A stretch of DNA of 64,000 nucleotides from CAYZWU01 sp964482235. GTDB taxonomy: Bacteria; Planctomycetota; B15-G4; CAYZWU01. The notes under the pieces were generated by a model that saw nothing but the letters and a program-made list of their open reading frames with translations, made no database searches and was not told the DNA's origin. A program made the position numbers and the translations under genes. Position 1 is the stretch's first letter. Each line of letters starts with the position of its first letter. Positions 33,833 through 43,765 of this stretch are shown one piece after another. The stretch lies in assembly GCA_964482235.1 (NCBI GenBank), contig CAYZWU010000007.1, positions 1 to 64,000 of the forward strand, read 5' to 3'.

Positions 33833-36196
33833 CTATTCCACCTTCCACTCCAGGACGCCGCCGGAGTAACCGGTCTTCAGCTTCACCTCGATACGGACGG
33901 CCGCGGTGCTCACGGTCGCGAATTCCACGCGGTTGAATCGATCGAGCTCCACGCCGAATGCCGAGGAGGTCTTGACCGGCTTCCACTGGCCATTCTCCTC
34001 GTAGAGGAGCCGCCATGATTCGGGAACGCGGCACTGCCCCCGGCCGGTGTCATCGAACCAGTAGACCTCCATTGCGGAGACCTTTCGGGGCGTGTCGAAG
34101 TCGTACTGCACCCATTCCTCGGTTCCGCGATGATCCCACCAGGTGAAGCGCGGCAGCCCGTGGTCGCCGGAGCTCTTCGGCTCGATCTCGTCGTTCATCG
34201 CGTCGGCGGCGTCGCTCGCGTGGCAGTGCGAGGCGGAGGCCGTCATCAGCTCGGCCGGCGACAACGGTGTGGACGGCCCCAGCGCTCTGGGGTCGAGGGA
34301 TCGGTAGAGAATGCCGTTCCATGCCGGGTCGTCGGCGTCCGGCGATCTCGATTTCCCGTCCTGCCTCACCCAGACGGCCATGGGGCCCGGCTCCCTGTGG
34401 TCCCAGGCATGGTACGGCACGGCCTGACAGGTGCGCCCTTTGACGTCGCGGCACCGGATCACGGTGATCCCGCCGAGAAGATCGGGTTTGTGCAGCACCG
34501 AAAATCCAGGTTCCCTGGCCAGGCGGATACGGCGGATGGAGCTGCCGTTGTCGGCGCCTTCGAAGCAGTAGACGAGCGGTCCCCGCTGCAGGGCGACCCG
34601 CCCGGCGTTGGCCTCCACCGACCGGTGGGCTTCGATCCTCTCCACCGGCATGGGCATGTTGAGCTCGATGCGGTCACCGCTCTGCCAGGTGCGATGAAGC
34701 CGGGCATAACCCGATCGTATTTCCGGGAGGCGGATCGGCAGGTCGTTCAGAAGGATCCGTGCTCCCCGGCACCAACCCGGGATCCGCAGGTTCATGTCGA
34801 AGGCTGCCGGCTTCTCCAGCTCGAGCTTCAGCTGGACATGGCCGTCCCAGGGATAACGCGTTCTCTGAACGATGGTGACGGCCGCCTCGTCAAGTTGAAT
34901 CGTGGCCTTGCCGGCCACGTAGAGGTTCACATGGATCCCTTCCGGTCCCAGCGCATAGACGTATCCCGGCAGCGACGGCACGAAGCGGACGACGTTGCTC
35001 GGGCAGCAGGCGCAGGGGTAGAAGGGCTGCCTGTGATGGCCGCCTCCCGAGGCCAGCGGATTGACGTAGAAGAAGCTCGTTCCGTCGCGCCCGATACCGG
35101 AGAGGATCCCGTTGTAGATCACACGCTCGAGCACGTCGGCGTAGCGGGCGTCGCCGTGCATCAGGTTGAGGCGGTGGGCGAAGAGGGCAAGGCCGATGGC
35201 GGCGCACGTCTCCGCGTAGGCCGACTGGTTCGGAAGCTCGTAGGCGGCGCCGAAGGCCTCGCCGCTGTGCCGCGCGCCGATGCCGCCGGTGATGTACATC
35301 TTTTTTTCGACGACGTCCTTCCAGATCCTCTCCATCGCATCGATCCACGGTCTGTGCCCCGTGTAGGCCGCCACGTCGGCAACGCCGGCGTAGAGGTACA
35401 TGGCTCGGACGGCATGGCCGACGATCTCGCTCTGGTCGGCGATCAGCGCGTGATCCTGGCAGTAGGCGCCGAAGAGAGGGCGTTTCTCCTTGTTGCCTCG
35501 GCTTTCCAGGAAGAACTGCGAGAGCTTCATGTACCTGCTGTCGCCCGTGACCTGGTAGAGCTTCACCAGGGCGAGCTCGATCTCCTCGTGGCCGGGCACG
35601 CCCTGGCGCTTTCCGGGCCCGAAGAGAGCGTCGATGCGGTCGGCGAACCGGATCGCCACGTCGAGAAGCGTTCGTTTTCCCGTGGCGCGGAAGTGTGCCA
35701 CCGCCCCCTCGATCAGGTGTCCGGCACAGTAGAGCTCGTGCTTGATCCGCAGGTCGGACCACCTCTTGTCCGGTTCGGCCAGGGTGTAGAAGGTATTGAG
35801 GTACCCGTTCTCCTCCTGGGCGGCGGCGATCCACGCTACCACCTCGTCAACGGCGGCTTCAAGCACCGGATCGGGCAAATCGGCAAGGGCATAGGACGCC
35901 CCCTCGAGCACCTTGTAGACGTCGGAATCGTTGAAGTAGATCCCTTCGAATCGGCCATCCCGGTGGGCGGCCGATCTCACGAAGTTGCCGAAACGACCGG
36001 TCTGCCGGCACCACTTGAAGTTGTGGGGCAACGACTTCTCGCGGTTGATCTCGATGCGCGGCGCCCAGAATCCGTCCCGGATCTTCACCTCGGTGAACGG
36101 CACGCCCGTGAGCTTGCGATGCTCCGGTCCATCCTCACGGCCTGCGGCCGTTGCAGAACAAAGAAGCGCGAGCGCGATTATGATGATCTGTTTCAT
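33833..36196 (-). CDS. GH127 family glycosidase (beta-L-arabinofuranosidase-like) with C-terminal sandwich domain
   Basis: 787 residues from the ATG at 36196 (MKQIIIIALALLCSATAAG signal peptide). The DUF1680/GH127 domain (about 30-640) keeps the zinc/nucleophile set of HypBA1: E329 and C331 (YAETCAA), C397 and C398 (CACCPSN), and the acidic E313 (SGEAFG). A C-terminal discoidin-like beta-sandwich (about 660-787, WVQYDFDTPRKVSAMEVYWF) probably binds carbohydrate. Members remove beta-L-arabinofuranose or related sugars by Cys-mediated retaining hydrolysis. It pairs with the beta-helix gene downstream as a polysaccharide-utilisation unit. Confidence 0.92.
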   Translation of the reverse strand: MKQIIIIALALLCSATAAGREDGPEHRKLTGVPFTEVKIRDGFWAPRIEINREKSLPHNFKWCRQTGRFGNFVRSAAHRDGRFEGIYFNDSDVYKVLEGASYALADLPDPVLEAAVDEVVAWIAAAQEENGYLNTFYTLAEPDKRWSDLRIKHELYCAGHLIEGAVAHFRATGKRTLLDVAIRFADRIDALFGPGKRQGVPGHEEIELALVKLYQVTGDSRYMKLSQFFLESRGNKEKRPLFGAYCQDHALIADQSEIVGHAVRAMYLYAGVADVAAYTGHRPWIDAMERIWKDVVEKKMYITGGIGARHSGEAFGAAYELPNQSAYAETCAAIGLALFAHRLNLMHGDARYADVLERVIYNGILSGIGRDGTSFFYVNPLASGGGHHRQPFYPCACCPSNVVRFVPSLPGYVYALGPEGIHVNLYVAGKATIQLDEAAVTIVQRTRYPWDGHVQLKLELEKPAAFDMNLRIPGWCRGARILLNDLPIRLPEIRSGYARLHRTWQSGDRIELNMPMPVERIEAHRSVEANAGRVALQRGPLVYCFEGADNGSSIRRIRLAREPGFSVLHKPDLLGGITVIRCRDVKGRTCQAVPYHAWDHREPGPMAVWVRQDGKSRSPDADDPAWNGILYRSLDPRALGPSTPLSPAELMTASASHCHASDAADAMNDEIEPKSSGDHGLPRFTWWDHRGTEEWVQYDFDTPRKVSAMEVYWFDDTGRGQCRVPESWRLLYEENGQWKPVKTSSAFGVELDRFNRVEFATVSTAAVRIEVKLKTGYSGGVLEWKVE

Positions 36197-36316
36197 TATT
36201 TGTCCTGTTGTCAAAATATGGAAACATATATAAAATATGCATTGACCTTGGTGGATAGTATCCTAGTCTATCCTCGGTCAAGCGACAAGCCGTATGCCAC
36301 CTGAGGGAAAACGGGA

Positions 36317-37905
36317 ATGATACGCATCGTCATCGTCGTCTTTGCATGGATGCTTCTTCTCTCCATGCCGCTCTCCTTTTCCCAGGAGACAAAGCCTCCC
36401 GAGGACGAGGGCCAGGAAACCGGGACGAGTCGTGTCCGGCAGGGAGAACAGCGGGTCCGCGAGCGGCTGCAATCCGCCGAGGGGAGGGAGAAGGTTTTTC
36501 TCCTCAACAAGCTCTCCAGCTACTATGCCGTCCGCGACCTCGGAGAGAGCCGCGAGTGTGCCAGGCAGGCGCTTCTCCTGGCCCGGGAGATCGGCTACCG
36601 GAAAGGCGAGATACTGGCTCTATCCAATCACGGCGTGATCCGCACCATCTCCGGGGATTACGACAGGGCCCTGGAGCATTTTCTCGACGCTTTGAGGATC
36701 GCCGAAGAGATCGAGCTGAAGGATATCAGCGGTTTCTACAACAATGTAGGGGGATGCCTGATCGAGCTCGGCGAGTTCGATGAAGCTCTCGAGTACTTCG
36801 AGAAGGGGCTTGCTGGGGCCAGGCCGGAGAACAAGGCCGTGAGAGCGCATGCTCTGGGCAACATGGGGGAGGTGGTCCGGAAGACAGGCGATCTCGATCG
36901 CGCCATCGAGCTGCTCGAGGAGGCGGAAGACCTCTACAAGGAGATCGAAAACCTCCAGGAACTGGCCGGCGTCTATTACAGCATGGGAAACGTCTACCTC
37001 GACAGGGGCGAGAGCGAGCTGGCGATCGATTATTTCGAGAAATCAAAGATCGCGAGCCAGCGGACGCGTTACCTCGAGGGCATCATCTATTCCCTCTCGG
37101 GATTGAGCTCGGTCTACCTCGACGTCGGTGATCACACCGGGGCCCTGGCCTCGGCGATCGGAGCCCTCACCCATGCCAACGAGATGGGCAGCATCGTGCT
37201 GATGGCCATGCGCACAGGGATCTGGCCGCCGTCTATGAAGCGATGGGGGACTGGGAGAAGGCCTACGAGCATAAGATGATCTGGAACAAGATCCAGCTCG
37301 ACCTCAACACCGAGGAGAGCCGGACGAAGATCGCCCATCTCAAGATCAAGTATGAGGTCGAACAAAAGGAGAGCGAACTCCAGGATCAGTTGCGGGATCT
37401 CGCGCTGAAGGAAAAAGAGATCCAGCTGAACAAGGTCGACATCAAGCTGAAGGAGAATCAGCTCGAGCTGAAGGAGAAGCGGATCGCCCTCCTCAAGAGT
37501 GATAACGAGAACCAGACGATCGTGAGAAACTCCTTCATCGCCGGCTTCGTCGCGATCCTGATCATCTCCTACATCATCTACAACGGATACAGGCTGAAGA
37601 AGCGGGCGAACAGGGCGCTCGAGAATCAGAACGTGGAGATCCAATCCAAGAACGAGGAGCTGTCGCATCTGAACAGCGAGCTGGAGACTGCTCTCAAGGA
37701 GGTGAAGCAGCTGTCCGGGCTTTTGCCGATCTGCTCTCACTGCAAGAAGATCTGCGACGAGGAAGGCTCCTGGAAACAGATGGAGGTCTACATCGACGAG
37801 CATTCGGAAGCCCGCTTCAGCCACGGCATCTGCCCCGAATGCATCGATATGAAGTTTCCCCACCTCAATGAGCAGGCCTCGTCGCCTCCTCCGACATCCG
37901 CCTGA
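36317..37905 (+). CDS. TPR signalling protein with membrane helix and C-terminal zinc-type module, frameshifted
   Basis: Two overlapping frames make one gene. Frame one (36317-37279) has a signal or anchor and about five TPRs (YDRALEHFLDALRIAEEIEL, FDEALEYFEKGL, LDRAIELLEEAEDLYKEI, ESELAIDYFEKSKIA). Near 37205-37216 the reading passes to the other frame: in that frame RDLAAVYEAMGDWEKAYEHK continues a TPR seamlessly upstream of its first ATG (37243). One missing base in GCCATGCGCACAGG explains it. The second part has a long coiled coil, a membrane helix (about 37540-37590) and a C-terminal module LLPICSHCKKIC...HGICPECID. That module is common at the end of response regulators and kinases. The catalytic kinase domain is absent, so the role is sensory or adaptor-like. 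Confidence 0.75.
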
Positions 37906-37983
37906 TAATCAGAGGAAATCCTGATTACCCTCCGAACCGGCGCGGGATCCCGTCGTTAGTCACACTCCGAAAAGGAGGTCTTC

Positions 37984-39018
37984 ATGCTGCTCATCGCTTT
38001 TCTTGTCCCCTTTTTCCTGGTCCTCTCTCCGGGAGATTACGACAAGCCGAAGGAAGAGGTGGCCTGGGTCTACGAGCTGGTTCGATCGGATGACCCGTAC
38101 CGTTCCGCGTGGGGAGCCTACTATGCCGGGAAATACGGCCTGAAGGGATGCGCCTCGGCCATCCGCAACAATCTGGAGAGGGCGAACGAGAGCGATTCCC
38201 GTTCGGCGCACCTGGCCAGGGCGGTGGCCATGGACGCTCTCATCCGCCTGGAGGATCATGTCCCGGCTCGACTCGTGACGGCCAGGTTCGACAAGACAAG
38301 CCTCGACGAAAGCATCCTTCTGCTGGCCACCGACGGCGAGGGGAACCTGGAGGCCCTCCATCAGCTTCTCGATCATCTGGACAGGGAGAAGCAGACCTGG
38401 TGGGTCGCGGCCGCTCTCCTGGCCGCCAGGGATTCACCGGACCTGGCCGAGATCCTCTTCGAGGGGCTGACCCTGAGGTTGACCGTTGTGGTCCGCGATC
38501 CCGGCTCCGCGTCCTTCAATGATACTCTCCGGTTCGGCGGCAGTGCCTCGTCGAGGTCTGGTGGCCGCTATTGGCCTCCCTCCGCCAACTACAAGTTCTC
38601 CTTCGAATCGATCTCGGGATACACCGTCCTCCAGGTCAAGCCGATCCCGCTCTACTACAAGAGAACCGAAAGAAAATCGTTGGGCGAATCAACATTGAGT
38701 GTCTTTCCGCGGAGTCAGAGCCGGCATGCGGTCAAGTTCCTGCTCGCCATGATCGACGGGCCTCGCGGCGATCTGCTCGACGACAGCGAGGATCTCCTCC
38801 ACATCGACTGGGATGAGGAAGTGAACGTCCTGGAACAGATCGAACCCCGATACCGCCGCCTCGTCGTGGGACACGATCTGCTGAAGAGAAGGCTCTGCGA
38901 CAGCGGGCTTCTCTCTCTCGAGGCGGAACGGAACATCCAGCCGTGCATCGAGATCGTCCTGAAGGACGAGCGGTTAACGAAGGAGCCGCCTCTTCCTGCC
39001 GTCACCGAGGTGAAGTGA
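37984..39018 (+). CDS. Exported protein of unknown function, HEAT-like N-terminal region
   Basis: A 344-residue protein with a short signal peptide (MLLIAFLVPFFLVLSPG) and a perfect AGGAGG 6-10 bases before the ATG. Residues 25-165 are helical with HEAT-like spacing (AWGAYYAGKYGLKGCASAI, LARAVAMDALIRLEDHVP, WWVAAALLAARDSPDLAEIL). The second half (about 165-344) is mixed and unrecognised. No catalytic motif is visible. The gene stands between the TPR signalling gene and a convergent phosphatase gene. Its unusually strong ribosome-binding site suggests good expression. Confidence 0.65.
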   Translation: MLLIAFLVPFFLVLSPGDYDKPKEEVAWVYELVRSDDPYRSAWGAYYAGKYGLKGCASAIRNNLERANESDSRSAHLARAVAMDALIRLEDHVPARLVTARFDKTSLDESILLLATDGEGNLEALHQLLDHLDREKQTWWVAAALLAARDSPDLAEILFEGLTLRLTVVVRDPGSASFNDTLRFGGSASSRSGGRYWPPSANYKFSFESISGYTVLQVKPIPLYYKRTERKSLGESTLSVFPRSQSRHAVKFLLAMIDGPRGDLLDDSEDLLHIDWDEEVNVLEQIEPRYRRLVVGHDLLKRRLCDSGLLSLEAERNIQPCIEIVLKDERLTKEPPLPAVTEVK

Positions 39019-39051
39019 CGGGATCCCGCGGCCGGGCGCCCGTCGGCCGTG

Positions 39052-40071
39052 TCAATCGCCATACCCGAGAATGACGAGGCCGGCAGTGCCGGACCGGCTC
39101 AGGGTCACCAGGAAGATGTCGCTGTAATCTCCGCTGTTGATCACGATCTTCTCGTTCACGCCGAGAGCGGCAATCAAGGCGGGGACCGTGTTGGAATGGC
39201 CGCTGACCAGCACGGTTTCGCCCTCGTGGCGCGATTTCAACATTCTGGCCAGTTCATCGGTTTCGAGGGCGTCCGTCACGACAGGCTCGATCCCGGCCGT
39301 GGCGGCGGCCGTGGCCACCGTCTCCCGGGTGCGGCGGTATTCCGTCGCGTAGGCGGCGTTCAATCCCGCCCTCGAAAGCATGCGGCCGAGACGTGCCGCC
39401 CGCTTTCTTCCCTCGGCCGAGAGAGGGGGATCCGGATTGCCCGGCACGATCTCCTTCTCCGCATGGCGAACGATGAAGATCCGCGTGTCCGCCCGGGGGG
39501 CGGCATCGGTCTTTTCCTCCTCGATGCGGACTACCACCTCGTGCAGCAGGTCGTTGGGGATCGGGACGGTCAGGTTGTAGTGCGTGATCCTCCACTCCCC
39601 GTCGATCCTGCGGAGCACGCCGCTGCCGCGCCATTCGCCATATCCGGTGCTGTCCAGCTTCTCGTCGAACCAGGCGAACCCGCTCCTCGCCGGCACGACG
39701 ATGTGACGCTCGCGGGGCTCGAAGGTCCAGGCCGGAGCCTCCTCGAAGTGCGGCGCGGCCCAGGCCCGGAACTCCTCCTTGGTCCAGCGCTCTTCGGCAT
39801 CGGAACCGAGAAAGACCGCGTCGGCTGCCAGGAAGCCGAAGTACATCTCTTCGTCGCCTTCTGCGGCCGCCTCGTGAAAGCCGTCGATCACCCGGCCCAC
39901 CTCGACCGCCTCCGTCTCTTCGGAGGTTGATCCGGTCCGGCTTGTCTCCTCTGCCGGCAGCTTTGCGGCAGCGCCGGGAGAAGAGTCCGTGTTCCATCCC
40001 CTTGCCGGCAGGGACAGGGCCAGGACCATTAGGAAGAACAGGAGGGAAAGAAGAGGAATGTGCTTGCTCAT
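39052..40071 (-). CDS. Exported SnoaL-like / histidine phosphatase fusion
   Basis: 339 residues from the ATG at 40071, which opens a signal peptide (LLSLLFFLMVLALSLPARG). The frame continues upstream without family character. Residues 55-175 form a SnoaL/DUF4440-type cone domain (VIDGFHEAAAEGDEEMYFGF and WRITHYNLTVPIPN). Residues 195-339 are a phosphoglycerate-mutase-like histidine phosphatase with the catalytic H203 in VRHAEKE, TEYRRTRETV, and the second His in SGHSNTVP. The catalytic set looks complete, so it should dephosphorylate an extracytoplasmic small molecule. The fusion is unusual. The substrate is unknown. Confidence 0.85.
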   Translation of the reverse strand: MSKHIPLLSLLFFLMVLALSLPARGWNTDSSPGAAAKLPAEETSRTGSTSEETEAVEVGRVIDGFHEAAAEGDEEMYFGFLAADAVFLGSDAEERWTKEEFRAWAAPHFEEAPAWTFEPRERHIVVPARSGFAWFDEKLDSTGYGEWRGSGVLRRIDGEWRITHYNLTVPIPNDLLHEVVVRIEEEKTDAAPRADTRIFIVRHAEKEIVPGNPDPPLSAEGRKRAARLGRMLSRAGLNAAYATEYRRTRETVATAAATAGIEPVVTDALETDELARMLKSRHEGETVLVSGHSNTVPALIAALGVNEKIVINSGDYSDIFLVTLSRSGTAGLVILGYGD

Positions 40072-40266
40072 CGCGGGGCTCCTCAAGCAGCGGCGCCGCA
40101 ACGCCGGCGCCTGGAGAAAGGGAAGCAGCCAATATACGGCAGGGGGAGGCGCAAGGGCAAGGAGCTGCCATCGTCCATGGAGCAATGCCGCCTTCCGGAA
40201 ATGATAAAAAGCGTGTAGAATAGCGATCCGCAAACCTGGGCACGGCCGCCTGAATCGAGGTGTCTC

Positions 40267-41775
40267 ATGAAAACGGTCATTATCTCCCTTCTTCTGTTCA
40301 TCTGCCTTTCAAGCGAGGCTGCCGACGGTTTTGAAATCATCTACGTCCCTGATCATTATGCCTCCATCCAGGAAGCGATCGATGCGGCCTACCCCGGCGA
40401 TGTCGTCGTGGCGAGGCCGGACACCTATCACGAGAACATCGATTTTCACGGCAAGGCGATACGCGTTCGCAGCGAGATCGGCCCCCGCTTCACCGTGATC
40501 GAGGGGGACCGGACGGGACCGGTGGTCGCGTTTCGGAGCGGCGAGAAGCGGACCTCAGTCATCGAGGGATTCACCATCAGGAACGGGACCAACGGAATCG
40601 AGTGCTTTCACGCGGCACCGGCCATCGAGGGAAACGTCATCACCGGCAACACGACAACGCAGAGCGGCGGGGGGATCCTCTGCACCGGCGACTACTGGAA
40701 CCTGTACAACATCCTGATCCGCGGCAACGAGATCACCGGCAATGCGGCAGACCGGGGCGGCGGCATCTACATGGCCGACACCTTTGCCGGCGAGATCACG
40801 GAAAACAGCGTGAGCCATAATCAGGGAGGCGGTATCTATCTGCTGGAGTCCGGTTTCAGGATCGAGCGGAACTTGGTCAAGCACAACAGGGCGGATCCTA
40901 CCTGGACCTACGTGGGCGGCGGCATCTCCTGCCAGATGGCTTCGCCCCTGATCACGGGAAACGTGGTCGCCTGCAACATTGCCACCGGCATTTTCGGGCG
41001 GGGCGGCGGGATCCTCTGCTACTTCGAGGCCGACTGTCTGATCACGGGCAACACGATCGCGGACAACAGCGCCGAGTTCTACGGCGGAGGGATCTGCAAC
41101 CTGGGATCGAGCGTCAAGGTCGCCGGCACGATCCTCTGGGGGAACAGCGCGCCCACGGGACCGGCAATCCACGCGGAGAGTAGTTTTTCTCCGCCCTTCA
41201 TCGCCATGACCTGCTGCGATGTAGAGGGAGGGGTGAACGGCGTCTCGCTGGAGCCGGGCTCCCAGTTCCAGTGGCTGCCGGGCAACATCGCCCAGCCGCC
41301 CCTTTTCGTCGAACCAGGCCGGGAGGATTATCATCTGACCTGGCGCTCGCCGTGCCGGGACCGGAGCAGCGATGCCCTGCCCGGATTGGCCGATTGCGAC
41401 ATCGAGGGCGATCCGCGTCTTTCGGGCGAGATGCCCGACATCGGAGCCGATGAGTTCCACCTCCACCTCTACCACTGGGGCGACGTCGTGCCCGGCGGTT
41501 TCCTGGACATCCGCCTGGCGGGTAGGCCGGCTACGCGGCCCGTCCTGATCGCCCTCGGCTCAGGCCTGCTGGACGTGCCGTTCCCGACAGCTTGGGGCGT
41601 TTTCTTTCTCCGTCCTCCTCTCGAGATCTACAACGCCGGCGGCATCGGCTCCTACACCGGGATCCGAAGCATCACCGTCCCTGTCCCGGCGACGTGGAGT
41701 CCGGGCGACGTTCATCCGCTCCAGGCCCTGGCCGGCGGCGTCCTGACCAATGCGCATCTCCTCGAGGTGCAGTGA
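40267..41775 (+). CDS. Secreted right-handed beta-helix protein with shared C-terminal domain
   Basis: A 502-residue exported protein (signal VIISLLLFICLSSEAADG). It opens with the pectinesterase/NosD-like motif YASIQEAIDAAYPGDVVVA, followed by an array of beta-helix coils (about 65-340). Repeated phrases are NGTNGIECFHAAPAIEGNVI, GGGILCTGD, ADRGGGIYMAD and EFYGGGICNLGS. A short linker with GADEFHLHLYHWGDV leads into the 98-residue C-terminal domain (405-502) shared with the proteins at 30084-31631 and 46845-48122. It is not obviously enzymatic and may bind carbohydrate or act as an adhesin. Confidence 0.85.
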   Translation: MKTVIISLLLFICLSSEAADGFEIIYVPDHYASIQEAIDAAYPGDVVVARPDTYHENIDFHGKAIRVRSEIGPRFTVIEGDRTGPVVAFRSGEKRTSVIEGFTIRNGTNGIECFHAAPAIEGNVITGNTTTQSGGGILCTGDYWNLYNILIRGNEITGNAADRGGGIYMADTFAGEITENSVSHNQGGGIYLLESGFRIERNLVKHNRADPTWTYVGGGISCQMASPLITGNVVACNIATGIFGRGGGILCYFEADCLITGNTIADNSAEFYGGGICNLGSSVKVAGTILWGNSAPTGPAIHAESSFSPPFIAMTCCDVEGGVNGVSLEPGSQFQWLPGNIAQPPLFVEPGREDYHLTWRSPCRDRSSDALPGLADCDIEGDPRLSGEMPDIGADEFHLHLYHWGDVVPGGFLDIRLAGRPATRPVLIALGSGLLDVPFPTAWGVFFLRPPLEIYNAGGIGSYTGIRSITVPVPATWSPGDVHPLQALAGGVLTNAHLLEVQ

Positions 41776-41870
41776 GACAGGCTTCTCCGCGGCGGCTCTT
41801 GCCATTCAACCCCTTTTGATTCAGAATTCGGAAGGCACCATGTTCGGCAAGAAGGGGCCTGGATCGATCT

Positions 41871-43763
41871 ATGCACCGAATCGCACCGCTGCTGCTCCTC
41901 TTCCTGGTCTCTCCGCCCCTGGCGGCGGACGATTGCTGGATCTTCCTGAAGGACGGCCGCGTGGGCCGGGGCGACATCTCGGGCGAGCCGGTCGTCGTCG
42001 CTTTCCCTGACGGTGAGAGCGTCGAGGTCGGGAGCGATCAAATCGATCGCACGCGCACGGACAGGCAGATCGCCGAGACCGTCGACGCGATCTTGAGAGA
42101 TCTGGGCCGGGGCAGGAAGGTGAATGAGCACAAGGAGCGCCTGAAGGAGCTCGAGGCCGCGGCCGTGCCCCGCCTGATCGATCACCTCCAGGGCGAGAAA
42201 CCGGTCAACAGGCAGAACGCGCTCTTCGCATTCTGCTATGCCTGGTCGCCGCGCGCCGTGGGCCCCGTCGCCTGCTGTCTCGACGACCTGGAGCCCTCGA
42301 TCCGGCGGGCCGCCCTCCTGGCTCTGTCCAGGCACGTGCCGCCCGAGCGCCTCTACCTCCTCATGAAGAGGATCGTGGAGCACGACGATCCGACGATCGC
42401 GATCTTCGGCTTCGAGACAGCGGAGAGGATCCGCCCCGACATCACCCGGATCGCGAGATTCCTGGCCGAGCCCGAGTGCTGGGACAAGCTGATCCGCTAT
42501 CTGCCCCGCTACCAGTCGCCCGACCTGATTCCCCTTGTCCGCACCATGCTCGACAAGGGGAAGGGCGAGGTGCAGCGGACGGCCGTGGTTTCGCTCGCCA
42601 TCCTGTGCGACAACGCCGGTGCGACGCGAAGGAAGATGCACGACCTCCTCGATGACGCGTCGCCGGAGATCCGCGAGGCGGTCGGCGAGTATTTTGCCTA
42701 TCATGGAACGGAGAGCGATCTCGAGTCGCTCGAGAAAAGGGCGGCCAGGGAGAAGGACATCCATGCGAAGACTTCCCTCGTCGCTGCCGCGGAGACGATA
42801 CGCCGCCGCAGCGAATGGCTTGCCGGCGCGGCCGCCGCTCCCGAAGCCGGGACGCTCCATCTTCCGGAATCGGGTGATCCCGCCGAGCTCTACGCGGCAG
42901 CCCTCGAGCTGCTGCAAGCCTCCCCGGCGCCCGAAGCGTGGTACCGCTGCTTCGAGGTCTTCAGGGACGCGGAGCCCCTCGAGCCTCGATTCGTCTACAG
43001 GAGCGAGATGCCGGCGCCGTCGTTCCTGGGCAGGATCGAGAAGCGGCTCGCACTGCAGGCCGCCCTCTTTGCCAATCCCGCGCCGCAGGCGGAGAGGTCG
43101 CCGCAGGAGGGGGAGGGGCCGCCCGTTGCGGAACGCCTTCAGCCGCCGATCCGCGACTATCTCGACAGATCGCGCAAGAGCTACGGCAAGCTGGTGGACG
43201 GCAGCGCCAAGGTCTTCGGCGGCACGGTGCACGTGGGGGATGACACGGGGTGGCACAGGGACCTCCTCACCGTGGCAGCGATCGGCAACGGGATCGTGCG
43301 GCGCGCCGAAACCACCTTCTCCTGGGGCGGCATCGTGATCATCGAGCATCGCGGGCCGGACGGGAGTTCGTTCTGCTCCCTCTACGCGCACCTGTCGCCC
43401 CTTCTTCTCGTTCGATCCGGAGAGAACGTGAAGCGCGGCCGGAAGATCGGTTCGATAGGGAGGACCCACACCTTCGAGAACGGCGGCTTCAACGCGCACA
43501 TTCATTTCGGTATCCACCTGGGGCCCTACGTGGATGCGCGCAAGAAGGGGGATTCCTTCGAGACCGTGCTGGCCGGCAAGCCGGCGCGGCTCACCGTGGA
43601 GGAGGTGCGGGAAGAGAGCTTCCTCTGCCGCTGCGATAACGGCACCCTTGTTCTGCTGCAGAAGAACCCCGGCTGGGTGGGCGGCTACCTCTCGCCGGCC
43701 CGCTTCGAGGCGGGAGATCATGGCTGGGTCGACCCCCAGGCCTTCATCAGGAAAAGGAGATAA
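41871..43763 (+). CDS. Exported HEAT-repeat M23-type peptidase
   Basis: A 630-residue protein with a signal peptide (RIAPLLLLFLVSPPLAADD), a small SH3-like start (WIFLKDGRVGRGDISGEPVVV), a helical HEAT-type array (about 90-330), and a C-terminal M23/LytM domain (about 450-575). Zinc-ligand blocks are VHVGDDTGW near the domain start (a variant of HxGxD found in relatives reading HVGDD) and NAHIHFGIHL with the paired His. The core YAHLSPLLLVRSGENVKRGR is typical. It is either a peptidoglycan endopeptidase or an inactive regulator. It is followed after 2 bases by the transglutaminase-like gene, so translation is coupled. Confidence 0.85.
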   Translation: MHRIAPLLLLFLVSPPLAADDCWIFLKDGRVGRGDISGEPVVVAFPDGESVEVGSDQIDRTRTDRQIAETVDAILRDLGRGRKVNEHKERLKELEAAAVPRLIDHLQGEKPVNRQNALFAFCYAWSPRAVGPVACCLDDLEPSIRRAALLALSRHVPPERLYLLMKRIVEHDDPTIAIFGFETAERIRPDITRIARFLAEPECWDKLIRYLPRYQSPDLIPLVRTMLDKGKGEVQRTAVVSLAILCDNAGATRRKMHDLLDDASPEIREAVGEYFAYHGTESDLESLEKRAAREKDIHAKTSLVAAAETIRRRSEWLAGAAAAPEAGTLHLPESGDPAELYAAALELLQASPAPEAWYRCFEVFRDAEPLEPRFVYRSEMPAPSFLGRIEKRLALQAALFANPAPQAERSPQEGEGPPVAERLQPPIRDYLDRSRKSYGKLVDGSAKVFGGTVHVGDDTGWHRDLLTVAAIGNGIVRRAETTFSWGGIVIIEHRGPDGSSFCSLYAHLSPLLLVRSGENVKRGRKIGSIGRTHTFENGGFNAHIHFGIHLGPYVDARKKGDSFETVLAGKPARLTVEEVREESFLCRCDNGTLVLLQKNPGWVGGYLSPARFEAGDHGWVDPQAFIRKRR

Positions 43764-43765
43764 CC

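Noticed and set aside
34130..36304. 724-codon plus-strand open frame opposite GH127
   Set aside because: The minus strand encodes an intact GH127 enzyme with all zinc ligands. The plus frame is its shadow.
37200..37260. Programmed frameshift in the TPR gene
   Set aside because: No slippery heptamer or stimulatory element at the switch. A one-base loss is the simpler reading.
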